In this document: one piece after another, positions 31,998 to 43,313 of the stretch
Numbering within the stretch: position 1 is the first letter of the stretch
How the letters are laid out: each line of letters opens with the position of its first letter
Assembly: GCA_905178155.1 (NCBI GenBank)
Contig: CAJINV010000001.1
Span: 4,364,233-4,428,232, forward strand
Source of the DNA: Amoebophrya sp. A120
Lineage: Eukaryota > Sar > Dinophyceae > Syndiniales > Amoebophryaceae
Direction: 5' to 3'
Length of the DNA: 64,000 nucleotides
Position numbers and translations under genes: made by a program
Notes under the pieces: model-generated
Databases searched by the model: none
What the model was told of the DNA's origin: nothing
Seen by the model: the letters and a program-made list of their open reading frames with translations, nothing else

Positions 31998-33803
31998 CTA
32001 CTCAAATCGGCCCAGCACGCGTTTGGCCTCGCCACCGTCGCCCTCGACATCAGCAGAGCCAACCGGCTGCGCGCGTTTGTTCAGTTTCGGCAGTTCTTTG
32101 CGCGAGCCAGGCAGCTCCACTCCCCGCTTCCATTCAGCTGCGTACCTTGTTCCGCAGGATGTCGTGTATGTTCCGGCGCCGTGGCGGTTGCCCTGCTCCC
32201 ACTGGCCGTCGTACCGGTCTCCGGTTTCGTGAAAGTAGAACGTCCCCTGGCCGTGCTCTAGACCGCCTTCCCACTGGCCCTCGTACCTGTCTCCGTTGGC
32301 AAAGGCGAGCGACCCCGCGCCGCTGAAGTCGTCCTCGTGGAACTGCCCAGTGTACGTATATCCGTTTTCACCGGTCGTAAGAGTCCCCTGGCCGTGCATC
32401 TCGTTTTTCTTCCACTGGCCCTCGTACGTAGCCCAGCCTGGACAGGTTATAGCCCCGCCACCGTGTCTCTCGCCTTCCCGCCACTGGCCTTCATATTTTT
32501 CCCCGTCTGGAAAGGTCTGGACCCCCTCACCGTGCGCGTGGCCGTCCTGCCACTGGCCTTCGTACCTCTCCCCGTCGGGACTTGTGTACACCCCGTCGCC
32601 GTGTCTCGTGCCGTCCCGCAACTGGCCTTCATATTTTTCTCCGTTTGGAAAGGTCTCGACTCCTTCACCGTGCCTGATGCCGTCCTGCCATTGACCTTCG
32701 TATTCTTCTCCGTCAGGAAAGGTCTCGACTCCTTCACCGTGCCTCGCGCCGTCCCGCCACTGGCCTTCGTATTTTTCTCCACCCCGAAAGGTCTCGACTC
32801 CTTTACCATGCCTGACGCCGTCCTGCCACTGACCTTCGTATTTTTTGCCATTTGGGAAGGTCTCGACACCTTTGCCGTGCTTGCTGCCGTCCTGCCATTG
32901 GCCTTCGTACTTCTCCCCGCCGGGACGAGTGTAAACCCCGGCGCCATGGCGGTTTCCCTCGCGGAACCGACCGCGGTACTGTGCGCCGTCCGGAGACGTT
33001 TGGGTTCCTAATCTGTGTTCGGATCCGTTCTCAAACTGGCCTTCGTATTTCCAGCCGTCTGGAGTAACGCGGACTCCTTCGCCATTCAGACATCCCGAAT
33101 CCCACCAGCCCTCGAGTCGGGTCCCGTCTGCGTAGAGGTAGGTCCCTCTACCGTGGAAGGTATCGCTGTCGAACTCGCCTTCGTATTTCGCCCCGTCGGG
33201 CGCGATCAGAGTCCCCTCGCCGGTTCTTTCGCCGTTTTCCCACTGGCCATTGTAATGTTCGCCGTCCGGACACGTTCGCGTCCCCTCGCCGTGTGGCTTT
33301 CCATTCCTCCACTGGCCTTGGAATACATCTCCGTCCGGATCGGTGACGGCCCCGTCTCCTTCCATCACGCCGGATGCCCACTGGCCCTCCCAACGGGTCC
33401 CGTCATCGCCAAACATGATTCCTTCCCCGTGGAATTCTCCTCCAACGAACTGGCCTTCGTACTCCATGTCCGTCACGTCGTCCTTGATGATGAGGGTCCC
33501 CTTGCCATGCCGTTTTCCGCTCGCCCATTGGCCGTTGTACTGTTCCCCGTTCGACGAGTACCGCATCCCTTCACCATGAATCTGCCCATCAAGAAACTGG
33601 CCATGATACGTTTCTCCAGATGCGAAGGTCCAAACCCCTTCGCCATGCATTGTGCCCAACGCCCACTGGCCCTCGTACTTCCCGCCACAAACAAAAACAC
33701 AAGTTCCTTTCCCGTGCGGGCAGCCCCCCTTGCATTGGCCACGATAGTGATCTCCATCAGCGTCTTCCTCTCTGCATTGCCCCTGAACATCTAATGGGTT
33801 CAT
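31998..33803 (-). CDS. MORN-repeat protein, 601 aa
   Basis: Single-exon protein made almost wholly of about 24 MORN repeats of the form YEGQW-x-x-G-x-x-HGxG. In alveolates and plants, MORN proteins act as membrane- or cytoskeleton-associated scaffolds; a catalytic partner domain is absent here. The repeats in the middle of the chain (residues about 285-460, DNA 32,440-32,950) are nearly identical to one another (KYEGQWQDGxRHGxGVETFPNG), while those at the ends have diverged, so the array has grown recently from the inside. The last repeat is followed by a non-repeat tail, GTRYAAEWKRGVELPGSRKELPKLNKRAQPVGSADVEGDGG. This tail is shared with the next MORN gene upstream. The opposite strand has long shadow ORFs, as expected for repeats. 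Confidence 0.95.
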   Translation of the reverse strand: MNPLDVQGQCREEDADGDHYRGQCKGGCPHGKGTCVFVCGGKYEGQWALGTMHGEGVWTFASGETYHGQFLDGQIHGEGMRYSSNGEQYNGQWASGKRHGKGTLIIKDDVTDMEYEGQFVGGEFHGEGIMFGDDGTRWEGQWASGVMEGDGAVTDPDGDVFQGQWRNGKPHGEGTRTCPDGEHYNGQWENGERTGEGTLIAPDGAKYEGEFDSDTFHGRGTYLYADGTRLEGWWDSGCLNGEGVRVTPDGWKYEGQFENGSEHRLGTQTSPDGAQYRGRFREGNRHGAGVYTRPGGEKYEGQWQDGSKHGKGVETFPNGKKYEGQWQDGVRHGKGVETFRGGEKYEGQWRDGARHGEGVETFPDGEEYEGQWQDGIRHGEGVETFPNGEKYEGQLRDGTRHGDGVYTSPDGERYEGQWQDGHAHGEGVQTFPDGEKYEGQWREGERHGGGAITCPGWATYEGQWKKNEMHGQGTLTTGENGYTYTGQFHEDDFSGAGSLAFANGDRYEGQWEGGLEHGQGTFYFHETGDRYDGQWEQGNRHGAGTYTTSCGTRYAAEWKRGVELPGSRKELPKLNKRAQPVGSADVEGDGGEAKRVLGRFE

Positions 33804-34790
33804 GATGACCGTGTCGCAAGTCCGGGCTTGAAAACAGCGGATGACGCGCTTTGTTTGTTCAAGACGTTGTGACTTCGCCTTGGTCTTCTATTGGCTATGA
33901 GAAGTAGGCGCTTGCTCAATTGTTCCTGGAAGTGGAGAAGATGAGCAAGGTTCTCGTTCGCTTCGGCGTCGACCGCGGTTTGCGCATGAAATTTCTTGCT
34001 GCAAGTAACTGCTTTCTTTTTACTTAGGAGCGTGCCCCACAGGGTTGGGTAACACACTTCAGCCTGAAGGGAAGTAGGCACTATTTTTGAGAAAGACCTC
34101 GCTATGAATGGGGAAAGTGGCAAGTTTTACTTTTCGGTAGGTACGTGTGCGAACGACCAAAACATAAATTTGATTTTGTGCCCATATCAAAAAAAAACAA
34201 GTTGTCGTGTCGTATTTTCTTCGCACTCGAATCTCTCGTATCAGTCTTGCCTTTTGCGTCCCTCGATTGCTATTTGAACCCAATTCGAGTTCCCTCAGAA
34301 AAACTCCACTCGAGACAAACGATCCGCGATGGAAACGACGGAGGAAGCCGAAAAAGCAGTTCGTCTGCGAAAAACATACCACTCATATGCACTTTCGCAA
34401 AAAATGGGCAAAGAATGGCACTGATTAAGCATGGAAAACGAATTCGAAAATGCGCTCGCTACTATGACTCTGAAACGAGAACGACAATCTATAGACATAT
34501 TCATTGTATATCGATGCACAAGAAACTCGAATGAGAAAAGATGGGCAGAGCAGACAACGAAAGCAGCTCACTCCTCGACTTTGATGAAGTTGTCGAGAGC
34601 AGGGGGGTGTTCGGATCTCTTTGCTTTTGGTTATGGTCTACTTCCGTACGTCTGTAGCTGGGATATCAATTGACGTCGACATCATCGAGTTCGAGTCACA
34701 GTCAGAAAGTGGGGACAGCAAATGAGTGGAATCCGAGATGAAAAATCCAAAACTCTGTGAAAGCCCTACCCCTACCCAGTGCGGCTCAGA
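33804..34790. other. intergenic between two MORN paralogues, no gene seen
   Basis: Only short ORFs. The 100 bp just after the second MORN gene's stop (34,700-34,790) has no repeat of the coding tail. Confidence 0.6.
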
Positions 34791-36140
34791 TCATCTTTTT
34801 TTAGTGTCGCAACCATCGTTCTCGACATCAGCAGAGCCAACCGGCTGCGCGCGTTTGTTCACCCTCGGCAGCTCTTTGCGCGAGCCAGGCAGCTCCACCC
34901 CGCGATCCCATTCAGCTGCGTACCTTGTTCCGCATGATGTCGTGTATGTTCCGGCGCCGTGGCCCTTGCCCTGCTCCCACTGGCCGTCGTATTGGTCTCC
35001 GGTTTTGTGGAAGTACCGCGTCCCTTGGCCGTGCTCTAGACCGCCTTCAAATTGGCCCTCGTACCTGTCTCCGTTGGCAAAGACGAGCGACCCCGCCCCG
35101 CTGAGCTGGGCCTCATGGAACTGCCCACTGTACGTGCTTCCGTCCTCACAGGTATAAGCCCCCTGGCCGTGCCACTTGTTTTTCTTCCACTGGCCCTGGT
35201 ACGTGGTCTCGCCTGGATAGGTCCAAGCCCCCTCGCCGTTTATATCGTCCTCCGACCATTGGCACTTGTACTTTATTCCGTTTTTATAGGTGCAGGCCCC
35301 GTCGCCGTGTCTCGCGCCGTCCCGCCACTGGCCTTCGTACTTTTCTCCGTCGGGAAAGGTCTGGACCCCCTCCCCGTGCGCGTTGCCGTCCTGCAATTGG
35401 CCTTCGTACTTTGCTCCGCCTGCAAGGGTCTGGACCCCCTCACCGTGCTCGCTGCCGTCCTGCCACTGGCCTTCGTACCTCTCTCCGTCGGGATTATTGT
35501 ACACCCCGTGGCCGTGGCGCTTTCCCTCCTTGAACTGACCGTGGTACTGTGCGCCGTTCGAATGCGTGAACATCCCTTCTCCGTGTTCGGATCCGTTCTC
35601 CCACTGGCCTTTGTACTTCGAGCCGTCTGGGGTAACGTGGATGCCCTCGCCATGCAGACCTCCCGAATCCCACTGGCCCTCGAGTCGGGTTCCGTCTCTG
35701 TAGAGGTAGGTCCCTATCCCGTGGAATTCATCGCCAATAAACTGGCCTTCATACTCCGCCCCGTCGGCCTCGATCAGAGTTCCTTCGCCTTTTTTTTTGC
35801 CTTCTTTCCACTGGCCGTTGTACTGTTCGCCGTTCGGCCAGTACGCCATTCCTTCACCGTGATACATGTCGTTCTTAACCTGGCCGTAGTATCTGTCGCC
35901 CCCCGCGCGGATCCAAACCGCTTCGCCGTGCCTTTTCCCTACGAGAAACTGACCACGGTATTCCTCCACGCCCGTCAAAATGCCTTCCCCGTGCGGAAGG
36001 TTGAACTCCCACTGGCCTTCATACTTCATACCGCCGTCCGCAGAAACGGAAGTTCCTCTCCCATGCATTTTGCCATCCTTCCATTCACCGTCATATGTGG
36101 TTCCATTTTCAAAAGTAAACGAAGCTCGAAAAGACGACAT
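34791..36140 (-). CDS. MORN-repeat protein, 449 aa
   Basis: Single exon with about 18 MORN repeats from TYDGEWKDGKMHGRG to QYDGQWEQGKGHGAG. It ends in the same tail as its neighbour (GTRYAAEWDRGVELPGSRKELPRVNKRAQPVGSADVENDG), and the last five repeats match the neighbour's last five in order (the KKN-type, HE-type, GGLEHGQG and EQG-type units). The two genes are therefore tandem paralogues that differ by about six repeats in the middle. The N-terminus has no signal peptide or membrane segment. A scaffold role is inferred from family. Confidence 0.95.
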   Translation of the reverse strand: MSSFRASFTFENGTTYDGEWKDGKMHGRGTSVSADGGMKYEGQWEFNLPHGEGILTGVEEYRGQFLVGKRHGEAVWIRAGGDRYYGQVKNDMYHGEGMAYWPNGEQYNGQWKEGKKKGEGTLIEADGAEYEGQFIGDEFHGIGTYLYRDGTRLEGQWDSGGLHGEGIHVTPDGSKYKGQWENGSEHGEGMFTHSNGAQYHGQFKEGKRHGHGVYNNPDGERYEGQWQDGSEHGEGVQTLAGGAKYEGQLQDGNAHGEGVQTFPDGEKYEGQWRDGARHGDGACTYKNGIKYKCQWSEDDINGEGAWTYPGETTYQGQWKKNKWHGQGAYTCEDGSTYSGQFHEAQLSGAGSLVFANGDRYEGQFEGGLEHGQGTRYFHKTGDQYDGQWEQGKGHGAGTYTTSCGTRYAAEWDRGVELPGSRKELPRVNKRAQPVGSADVENDGCDTKKR

Positions 36141-36790
36141 GGTGTCGATACTCCTCAGCTTATCGCTAAGTACACCTTCCTATGAATGTAGTTATCTTAG
36201 CTGTGCTGCTGAGCCACGATGAGGGTTTGTTTGTGCGACTAGAGATTCACAAAAGGAGTAGTGATACATAGGAACACCGTGGTTCCTGAACTGACTTCTC
36301 TTGCTGGGATCGCGATCTCGTCGTGGAGAAGAATTGCACTGCGAGTCGCGAATGGGAAACGGAAGAAATTCGTATGTGAATCGTATGCATCATGATGACG
36401 ATGTTGAGATGTAGCATTTATTAAATCCATGCCCAGCCTAGCGTCACTATCTATTCATGACGAATTCCAACGGGAACGGCAGCAAGAAGCCAACAACAGA
36501 GAACTTGTGACGCAGAACACAGTCAGCACGCAAAAGAAGTGCTTCCGCTCCAACTGGTCTTCCGGCACTTTCTGTACCAGCACAGCAGTTGCCTAGTCCA
36601 CCGGTTTTCGTGACCTGATTTCGTGCAGCGTTGATTTCATCTACCAAGGCAACTTGGAAGGGTAGTTGCAGTTGGAGACAACTCGTCGCATCATCTTCAA
36701 GTTGTCCCGTGTCCGATGAATCACTACTGTGGCAGCGTAGCAGTGCCAATTCATTGTTCAACAGAGTCGCTTTGATGTTTATATCACTTT
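36141..36790. other. intergenic, no convincing gene
   Basis: A 104-codon minus-strand ORF (36761-36447) is present but has no motif or codon pattern like its neighbours. Left uncalled. Confidence 0.5.
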
Positions 36791-37639
36791 TTACATGAAA
36801 TCATCTTCCTCCAGTCGGCAGGCTTCGATGCTTCCGGCCAAAGCTGTCGCGGGGTCGACTTCCTCCACCTTTTTCGTCGTGTGGTACGCGGACAGCATGT
36901 CGCCGCACTCGTCCTTCTTTCGCGATCCCGGGAGTTTGCGCGATTTCTCGCCGCCCAAGGCGTCCACGTAGGCGGAATTACCTCCCCGCTCGGGAGCCTT
37001 CTTCGCCTCCTCTGCCTTCAGCTTCTCTTCCCTTTCCTTCGCGGCCGCCTCCCGCCGCTTCTTGATCTCGGCTAACCGGGCAAGATCTGCCTTCGCCTCG
37101 TCGGTCTTGCCTTCGCGGTGCAGCTTCTCGTAGCTGTTTGATTTTTTTGAAGCAGGAGATGGAGATGACGGTGATTTGACTTCTTTTGGTTCACGAGCCT
37201 GGAGGCCACATTCTCATGTATTTTCCTAGCAGGTAGACTACCTCCGAACTGAGACTATGATCACTTCGTTAAAAAGAACATCAAAAAAGAAAAACACAAC
37301 AGTTGTATAGTACGCTCTGCGCTTCTTTTCCTTCTCGATTTCCTCTCTCTGCTTGCGACTGGGACCGTCCGCGAACGCCTCGTCCTCGTTGTTGAGCGCC
37401 CCGTTCAGCGTCTGGCGGTCCATCAGATCCGCCAGGGTGGCGCCCTTCTCCTTTTTGAACACCTTCGGATCGTCCTCACCCTCTTCCTCGTCGCTGGAAC
37501 TGGACTCACCCGCGTCCTTCTCCGCGTCCTTCGGTGCGTACGGGTCCTCGCCCCGGTTCCGGGCCTTCACGGCCTCGAAGGAAGAGACCTGCTTCGCCCG
37601 GGACATGCCCTTCTTCTTGTCCTTCTTTTGCGGCGGCAT
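36791..37639 (-). CDS. PDAP1: PDAP1/HASPP28-family phosphoprotein, 248 aa
   Basis: Homologue of the 28-kDa heat- and acid-stable phosphoprotein. Two exons: 37639-37301 and 37198-36791; a GT-AG phase-0 intron (GTTGTG...CCAG) keeps the frame. Family features: a Lys-rich N-terminus (MPPQKKDKKKG), an acidic Ser-rich stretch (GESSSSDEEEGEDD) of the kind used by casein kinase 2, the block SRKQREEIEKEKKRR, and the core NSYEKLHREGKTDEAKADLARLAEIKKRREAAAKEREEKLKAEEAKK, which matches the family's most conserved region. It is longer than animal members because of an insertion around the intron and an extra C-terminal tail (GNSAYVDALGGEKSRKLPGSRKKDECG onwards). A GCGTAC donor 11 nt upstream with a shifted acceptor is an alternative. 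Confidence 0.85.
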
Positions 37640-38349
37640 GGCTGCTTTATAATTTCTCGGGGGTAGGATGAATGAGTAGTAGACAAACAACACTGACTTA
37701 AACTTAAAATGACTCACTGGGGGAAGAAACTAACTATCTGCTATTGCGGGTCGAGAATCAAATTCAAGTTCTGTGTACTTTGTAGTTTTATTTCCAAACC
37801 TTAGTTTTTCTTCGAATCGCTGGTCGGGGAGGTAGGGTAAGAACTATTTGCATGAATTGGTCGATGTGATAAAAACCGACTTCATACGATTGGCATATCA
37901 GTACTCATCTTCATTTGTTGCGAGAGCGGGATCCAGTTTTCTCTTGGCGTAAGCACTCGAAGCACATTTTCATTTTCTGATCTGAATTGATGTTCGTTTT
38001 TCTCGATCGACTTTGGATTTTGAAACACATCACGGGCCGCAGTTTCACATTTGGGGGCTCTCAGGCTACAAAGTCAACAACTGCAGATTCAACATTGGTT
38101 CATTTTTTCCAGGAACGCAGAAAAGCTGCATCAATTCATACAAAACTATCCAACGTCAATTGGAATTGCCCAAAGCAAAACTAAACAAAGAACGATTCTG
38201 GTACGTTGTAGAGGTTCATTGAGGTAGTAGTCTCATCGTCAGATTTGTTCAAGAAAGTCTCTATATTTTTAGGCCGGTCTCACCTATGGAGGAAAAATAA
38301 AACCAGAATCGTGTACACACAACTTTCATCAAATTCATGCCTTCTCAGC
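37640..38349. other. intergenic, no gene seen
   Basis: A+T-rich spacer. No recognisable feature. Confidence 0.6.
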
Positions 38350-41300
38350 TCACACCCGTCGGCTCCCGGTTGTCTTTTTTCCCCCGACCGCTGTCTTCTT
38401 TTTGTTCAGCAGTGCTGTGTTCTTCACCTTACTCCGACCAGTAGCAGCCGTACTTTCCCCCGTTACAGCGCTTGGTCCCCCCGAAACGGTACTATCCTGC
38501 TTCTGGTCACCAGCTCCTGTTGTATCGATAGAGTTTTTCTTCGCTCCGGCTTTTTTGTTACCGACTGTTTTCTTCTTGTTCCCGCCACTCAGAGGACCTC
38601 CGCCTCGTCCGATTCCTTTTGTGCCTTTCGCGCCGGACGCCCGATTTTCCTTCTCCTCTTTCGCCATCTGGTCGCAGAGTTCCAGAAACTGGGGCATGAA
38701 GGCCAACACCTCTTTTGTCCCTTCGTATCGTTCTTTCAGTGCTGGACTCAGGTGCTCCATTGGCAGTTCCTCTTTACTTAGCTCCACTGCCTGGTCGCGA
38801 TCGCCCAGCTGGTAAGCACAAATCATCTGCAATGCGGTGCATCGAGCGGCCTGAAAAGTTTTTTAGTGAGAAGTTCAAGTTTCTTTGCGCCTCATTTGGA
38901 GATGAATTGCTATCGCAATGTCCTCTGCGCATACGTAGATACTCAAGCATGCAGCTTCGCGCGCCAAAAGAAAAAGTTGACAAAAAATACCAAATTCTCC
39001 TTTGACGGTAGCACTGGTTTCTCCCAAACCTCTAAGCAGTGTCGGCACGCGAGGACCAGGAGCAACGTGTCTTCAAAATGTATCAAAGAAAAAAAGTTCG
39101 TCACGATCACTCAAGCGCATTTTCGCAATACAAAATTTTCTGTCATGCGTAAAAACGCATCACAGCCACATTTCATAAGGGATTTTCCTAGTGTTTCTGC
39201 AATACAAGGGCTAGCTGTGATGCTAAAAAAATTTGTAATGCAAAACCTTCAAGGGAATGACTGTGACAAACTTTTTTCTCTCCATAAAATGGTACCCTTG
39301 GATAATCGTCTCAGCCTCCAGGAGCAGCAAAAGAGGTTCGAAAGACGCAGTTTGATCTGTGATGTGTCGTGCGCGAAGTTTTCAACAGGACAACAAGGCA
39401 GGATGAAAACGCAGCAAAAAAAACAACTCTTCTATGATGAAACCAAAAAAATCCTTCAAGAAGTACGTTGCAAAACCCTTTCGCACAAAAGGTCAAAAGC
39501 GTGTCTTCGAAGCAAGTCCATGTCCAGCGGTCGATCGTCAGCCATCGGGTCATAGTCATCCATATCGAAGGGATCGTAATCGTCCAGGAAGTACGGATCA
39601 TCGAGAAAGTACGGATCATCGTTTCTTCCTCCAAAACGCCCGTAATTATAGGGATCATAGTCATGATCATACCCAAGGTCGTGGTCGTCCATATCTTCGT
39701 TGTCGAGAAATTCTTGCTGCTGCTGCTTCGAAAGCGTGTCCAACAGCTGCTGCAGCATCGCGTCGTTGTCCGTCTGCTTCTTGCTGCCTTTCGAGTTGTT
39801 TGCTTCCTTGGATGGAGCTTTATTGCCGCCGGCCTGATCGACGGGGGTTGTCGTGCTTTTGGCTCCCGTTCTACTTGCCGCGCCATAACTTGCTGTATTT
39901 GCCCCGGTTTTCGTAGTACCAGTGTACTGAAACCCCACTTCTTCGTCCAGGCTCGGTTTCTTCAGGTTTAATTTTCCCGAGCCTGCAGCCACGTTATTTT
40001 CCTCCTGCTCTGCCTTTACCCGCTGCTGTTCGATCAGTCTTAACAGGTTCTCCAGCGCCTCCGCTTCCCGCTCCGGGTCTGGAGGTTGGCCGTAATGTGG
40101 TTGTTCCCCAAAGCCGCCACCAAAGTCGTCGTCGTAGAAGTGCTCGTTCCGAAAATCTTCGTAAAACATGGCTTCTTGGTCGTCAAAAAAATCGTCGGAC
40201 TCCCCGTCGTATTCATCTGGAATGGAATATGGAAACAAGCACTGCTTTGAAAGAGAAAGACCCAAAATGGCTATCACTATCACCAATCACAGTTAAACAC
40301 AAGGAACTTCACAAGAAATAACCTAATTGTCTTTCCTTACCTGGGAAATCGAAGTCGTAGGGCGGACCGGGGTAACCATACTCGTCGTCATACTCTTCCC
40401 CGGGAAACATCCTCGACGGCGGTCGACCTGCACCTCTCCTCCCAGAAGATCCAGGTTGCTTCACGACGACCCCGGCATCGTCTGTGCCCAGGCACGACGC
40501 ACTTCCGCGGTTCCCCATGATTGCCAGCGTGCGCATCAGAGCCTCGGAATCGATCTGGTCTTGCCCTTGCCCGGTTGTAGTCACGGTAGGTGTGTTTGTT
40601 CTGGCCTGGTTGGAGGAAAATCCTGCGAATGATCGCTGTGCAACCTGAGTCGGCGAGGTTGCAGAAGCAGTTTTCAACGAGGACTGTTCTCGAGCAGGGG
40701 CAGCAGTGCTCGTGTTGCATCCGGTAAGGGTGTTAATGCATCTTTCCCAGAACGATTTTTGTTTACAACTCTGTTGGTCAGTTCCTTCGGGCTTGGCGTT
40801 CGAATCTTCAACATCCGCTTTTACAGTGGAATTTTCGGGATTCGTCGCAGATGAACCATGTTTATTCTGCGAGTCCCCGTGTTCCTTTGTTTGGCCGGGA
40901 TACAACAAGGTCCCGCCTGCGAACGGCAGCGCGGTGCGCGTTGTACTTCCTGGGTTTTCCTTTTCCGTAGAGGAGGGTAACTGAAATTCTAGCAATCCAG
41001 TACCTACTCGAGCGGGCGAGTCCTTTTTCGTTGCGGTCTTTTTTGGTGAGGTTGAAGTCTTCCTCGTTGGGGAGAAGAAGCCGGGCGCGGTGGGCTTCGT
41101 AGAAGCTGCGCTCGTCGGGTTTTCTTGCTCCGGCGGCGGCGGGGCTGGTATCTCTACCTTCGGGGTCCTCTTCACGGCGGGTGCATTCGTTTTTTCTTTC
41201 AAAGTTGTACCTGAGATCGCTGAAGATGAGAGGGAAGCTGTGCCTGATGGCGAGACCGTGTCTCGACGTCCTTGATGACCTTTTGTGCTCGTGGCGGCTG

Positions 41301-41646
41301 ATGTCAGCGGTTCTGTGCTACTTTTTGATGCTTTTTCTGACGCAGATTTCTCTTCTTCTTCTTTTGATTTTTCTATTGGTTGCGAAGCCGAGGTTGCGGT
41401 TGTTGTGGCAGGAGCAGGAGCAGCATTGGTACAGCTAATTGCGGTGCTCTTGTCCTTTAATGGGGTTTCCGGAGGAGATCCGGCAACGGACGACTCGGCT
41501 GCGGTTGAGCATGCGTCCTCATCTGTATGTCTGGGCGGACCTTCCTCGTTTTTCTTGGCTCGTTCCTCGGATTCGTCGTGCTTGTTCGCACCCCGCGCAC
41601 GCACGATTTTACGCCGTGCCCTCGCCTTTGCTGCGGCGGAAACCAT
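38350..41646 (-). CDS. large low-complexity protein with acidic repeats and a TPR-like helical C-terminus, 883 aa
   Basis: Exons: 41646-40341, 40216-39477, 39315-39287, 39080-39000 and 38850-38350, total 2,652 nt, in frame. The first 430 residues are Ser/Thr/Pro/Lys-rich and probably disordered. A second part is strongly acidic, with tandem DDPYFLDDPYFLDDYDPFDMDDYDPM. The C-terminal 250 residues are helical (MDLLRRHAFDLLCERAETIIQGYHFEDTLLLVLACRHCLEVWEKPVLPSKAARCTALQMICAYQLGDRDQAVELSKEELPMEHL), resembling a short tetratricopeptide array, then a basic Gly/Lys tail. Intron 39286-39081 is an introner. Intron 38999-38851 appears to use a GA donor (AAG|GAGAAT) with a normal CAG acceptor, because no GT donor nearby is in phase. 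Function is not recognised. The joins around the 29-nt exon are the least certain. Confidence 0.65.
39081..39286. mobile_element. introner family C, copy 2
   Basis: 206 bp. The left end begins TATCAAAGAAAAAAAGTTCG; the right end in reverse complement begins TATGGAGAGAAAAAAGTTTG. The exact repeat AAATG lies at 39076-39080 and 39287-39291. Removal joins IIQGYHFEDTLLLVL. It is close in sequence to copy 3 at 59163. Confidence 0.93.
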
Positions 41647-42502
41647 CAGTAGGGCGCTGGATTCGTTAGGTTTGAAGATAGAACTAGAAATGGTTGTGAT
41701 ATCAAATCACTGACTCAGTTCTCATCATCTTCTACACACATTAGAAGACATGAAGATGAGGCACAAGCTTTTCAGTGCAATTTCTTTCGGAGAATGATCA
41801 TCGTCATGCCAGGCTGAAGAAATGACGAAAAAGACAATCACGAAAACAAAAAAAGAGATCGCTTTCTATGAATGCATGGAGAACTTTTGTTCGGGGACGA
41901 TGATCGAAAAAGGGAGGACTGTAACGGATCACTTATATCAAAAAGTAGTGCAAAAAGCGTTGAAGGGAAAACGGCCAGAAAACAGCTTCATGCAGAAAGA
42001 GAGTAAGACTCGACGAGACATGAGCAGAACACTGTTGATGAACGACATCGACATCGATCGAGAGATTATCCCATGACCGTTGCTGCAGCAACAAAGCCAC
42101 TGGCGCGCTCCTGATTTCATTGCTTTTGCTTCTGTCGTTGTCGGAATCTTTGTGCCGTAGCTGCGCTTCGGATAATCATTATCGTAGTTGTAATTGTATC
42201 CTATCCGCGCATAACTTTGTACTGGGGTTTGTTTGCTCGTGCTTCACGTTTCTGCTGTGTCTTCGATTTACCACCGTTTGGGTCTTCTGGTCCTCGGGGT
42301 GCCAAACACTGTCATGTTGTAATTGGACATAGTACATCGCCACTTCTATTTTTGGGCAGCTTCGTTCCTATGTCATTCGGAAACAAGAGCCGAACGCGCA
42401 CACTGATTACGCAATGCGAAAACTAGAAACTCACTCATGGCAATGCCAATAGAAAAAGCGCAAGTACAGGAAACACAAACAAAACACTAGGTGCTATTGC
42501 TT
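41647..42502. other. intergenic, no gene seen
   Basis: Upstream region of the low-complexity protein gene and downstream region of the TMEM208-like gene. Nothing recognisable. Confidence 0.6.
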
Positions 42503-42880
42503 CTATACCCATCCTTTTATGAAGTCCCAGAGCTTGTAGGCCGCGTATCCTGGTACGAGTAGGTAGACTGCCCAGAACCACCTTGACACGTAGGCTACTC
42601 CGAGCTGCACGAAGAGGTTTATTATGTAGATATCCTGGTAGATGCTAAAGTCGGCGCCGATGTGCAGGCCGGACTCGATCCCGCGGAAGGTGAGGTAGGA
42701 GACGGTGAGAAAAAATCCGACTTCAAGCAGCGACCAGAACCCGAAGCCCCATATGCCGGCCTCCGTGAGGAACAGCGCAGCAATCAGGTAGAGGAGCGTG
42801 CAGACCGCAAAGGACCCCTGGTAGTACACGATGGACTCTGCCGCATTCTTTGCCCGCTTCTTGTCCGCTTGGCCAGCCAT
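42503..42880 (-). CDS. TMEM208/SND2-like ER membrane protein, 125 aa
   Basis: Small membrane protein of the TMEM208 family (yeast SND2), which takes part in SRP-independent targeting to the endoplasmic reticulum. Single exon. After a Lys-rich N-terminus come four hydrophobic segments: near residues 22-42 (FAVCTLLYLIAALFLTEAGIW), 44-65, 84-100 (IYIINLFVQLGVAYVSRWF) and 101-112 (WAVYLLVPGYAAYKLW). The last block, with R-W-F-W-x-x-Y-L-L-V-P-G-Y-A-x-Y-x-L-W, matches the family's conserved C-terminal part. The animal family has a longer charged tail that is absent here. Identification is from recalled pattern. Confidence 0.8.
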   Translation of the reverse strand: MAGQADKKRAKNAAESIVYYQGSFAVCTLLYLIAALFLTEAGIWGFGFWSLLEVGFFLTVSYLTFRGIESGLHIGADFSIYQDIYIINLFVQLGVAYVSRWFWAVYLLVPGYAAYKLWDFIKGWV

Positions 42881-43313
42881 TTTTTTTACGTGGATCTACT
42901 AAAACAGAAACATTGAAGATAAGATGAGTTACATCTTCAGTTCAACAAAGTACTCATCGTCATCAGCAATGGAATTGTCTCAAACAAGTGCCTCGCTGCA
43001 ACATCAAAAAGTGCTGCTCTGAACAAAGTTGAAAAACATGTATACTAAGTTTGAGTTGAACAAAACAGGTATCAATCTGTTGTTTTCTGCTACGGATCGC
43101 CTGATCAACTCTCACTGAATTTCATATTGATCCTCTAAAGGAAAAGGTAAAGGGATGCGGATGCGAGATCGACAAGAACAATGATAAAATTCACTATGTA
43201 TGGTAGCCTTGCGCGTTGGAACATCAACGATGGAAACACAAAGAAAAAAACTGATGCCAATGTGAACGAAAAAAGCATCGCCCACCAAACAGATCTGCAC
43301 TGCGGTATTAAGC
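42881..43313. other. intergenic, no gene seen
   Basis: Short spacer without recognisable features. Confidence 0.6.

Noticed and set aside
35052-36185. 377-codon plus-strand ORF, and a 259-codon one at 33015-33794
   Set aside because: Antisense shadows of the MORN repeat genes; the hydrophobic repeats are the complement of MORN codons.
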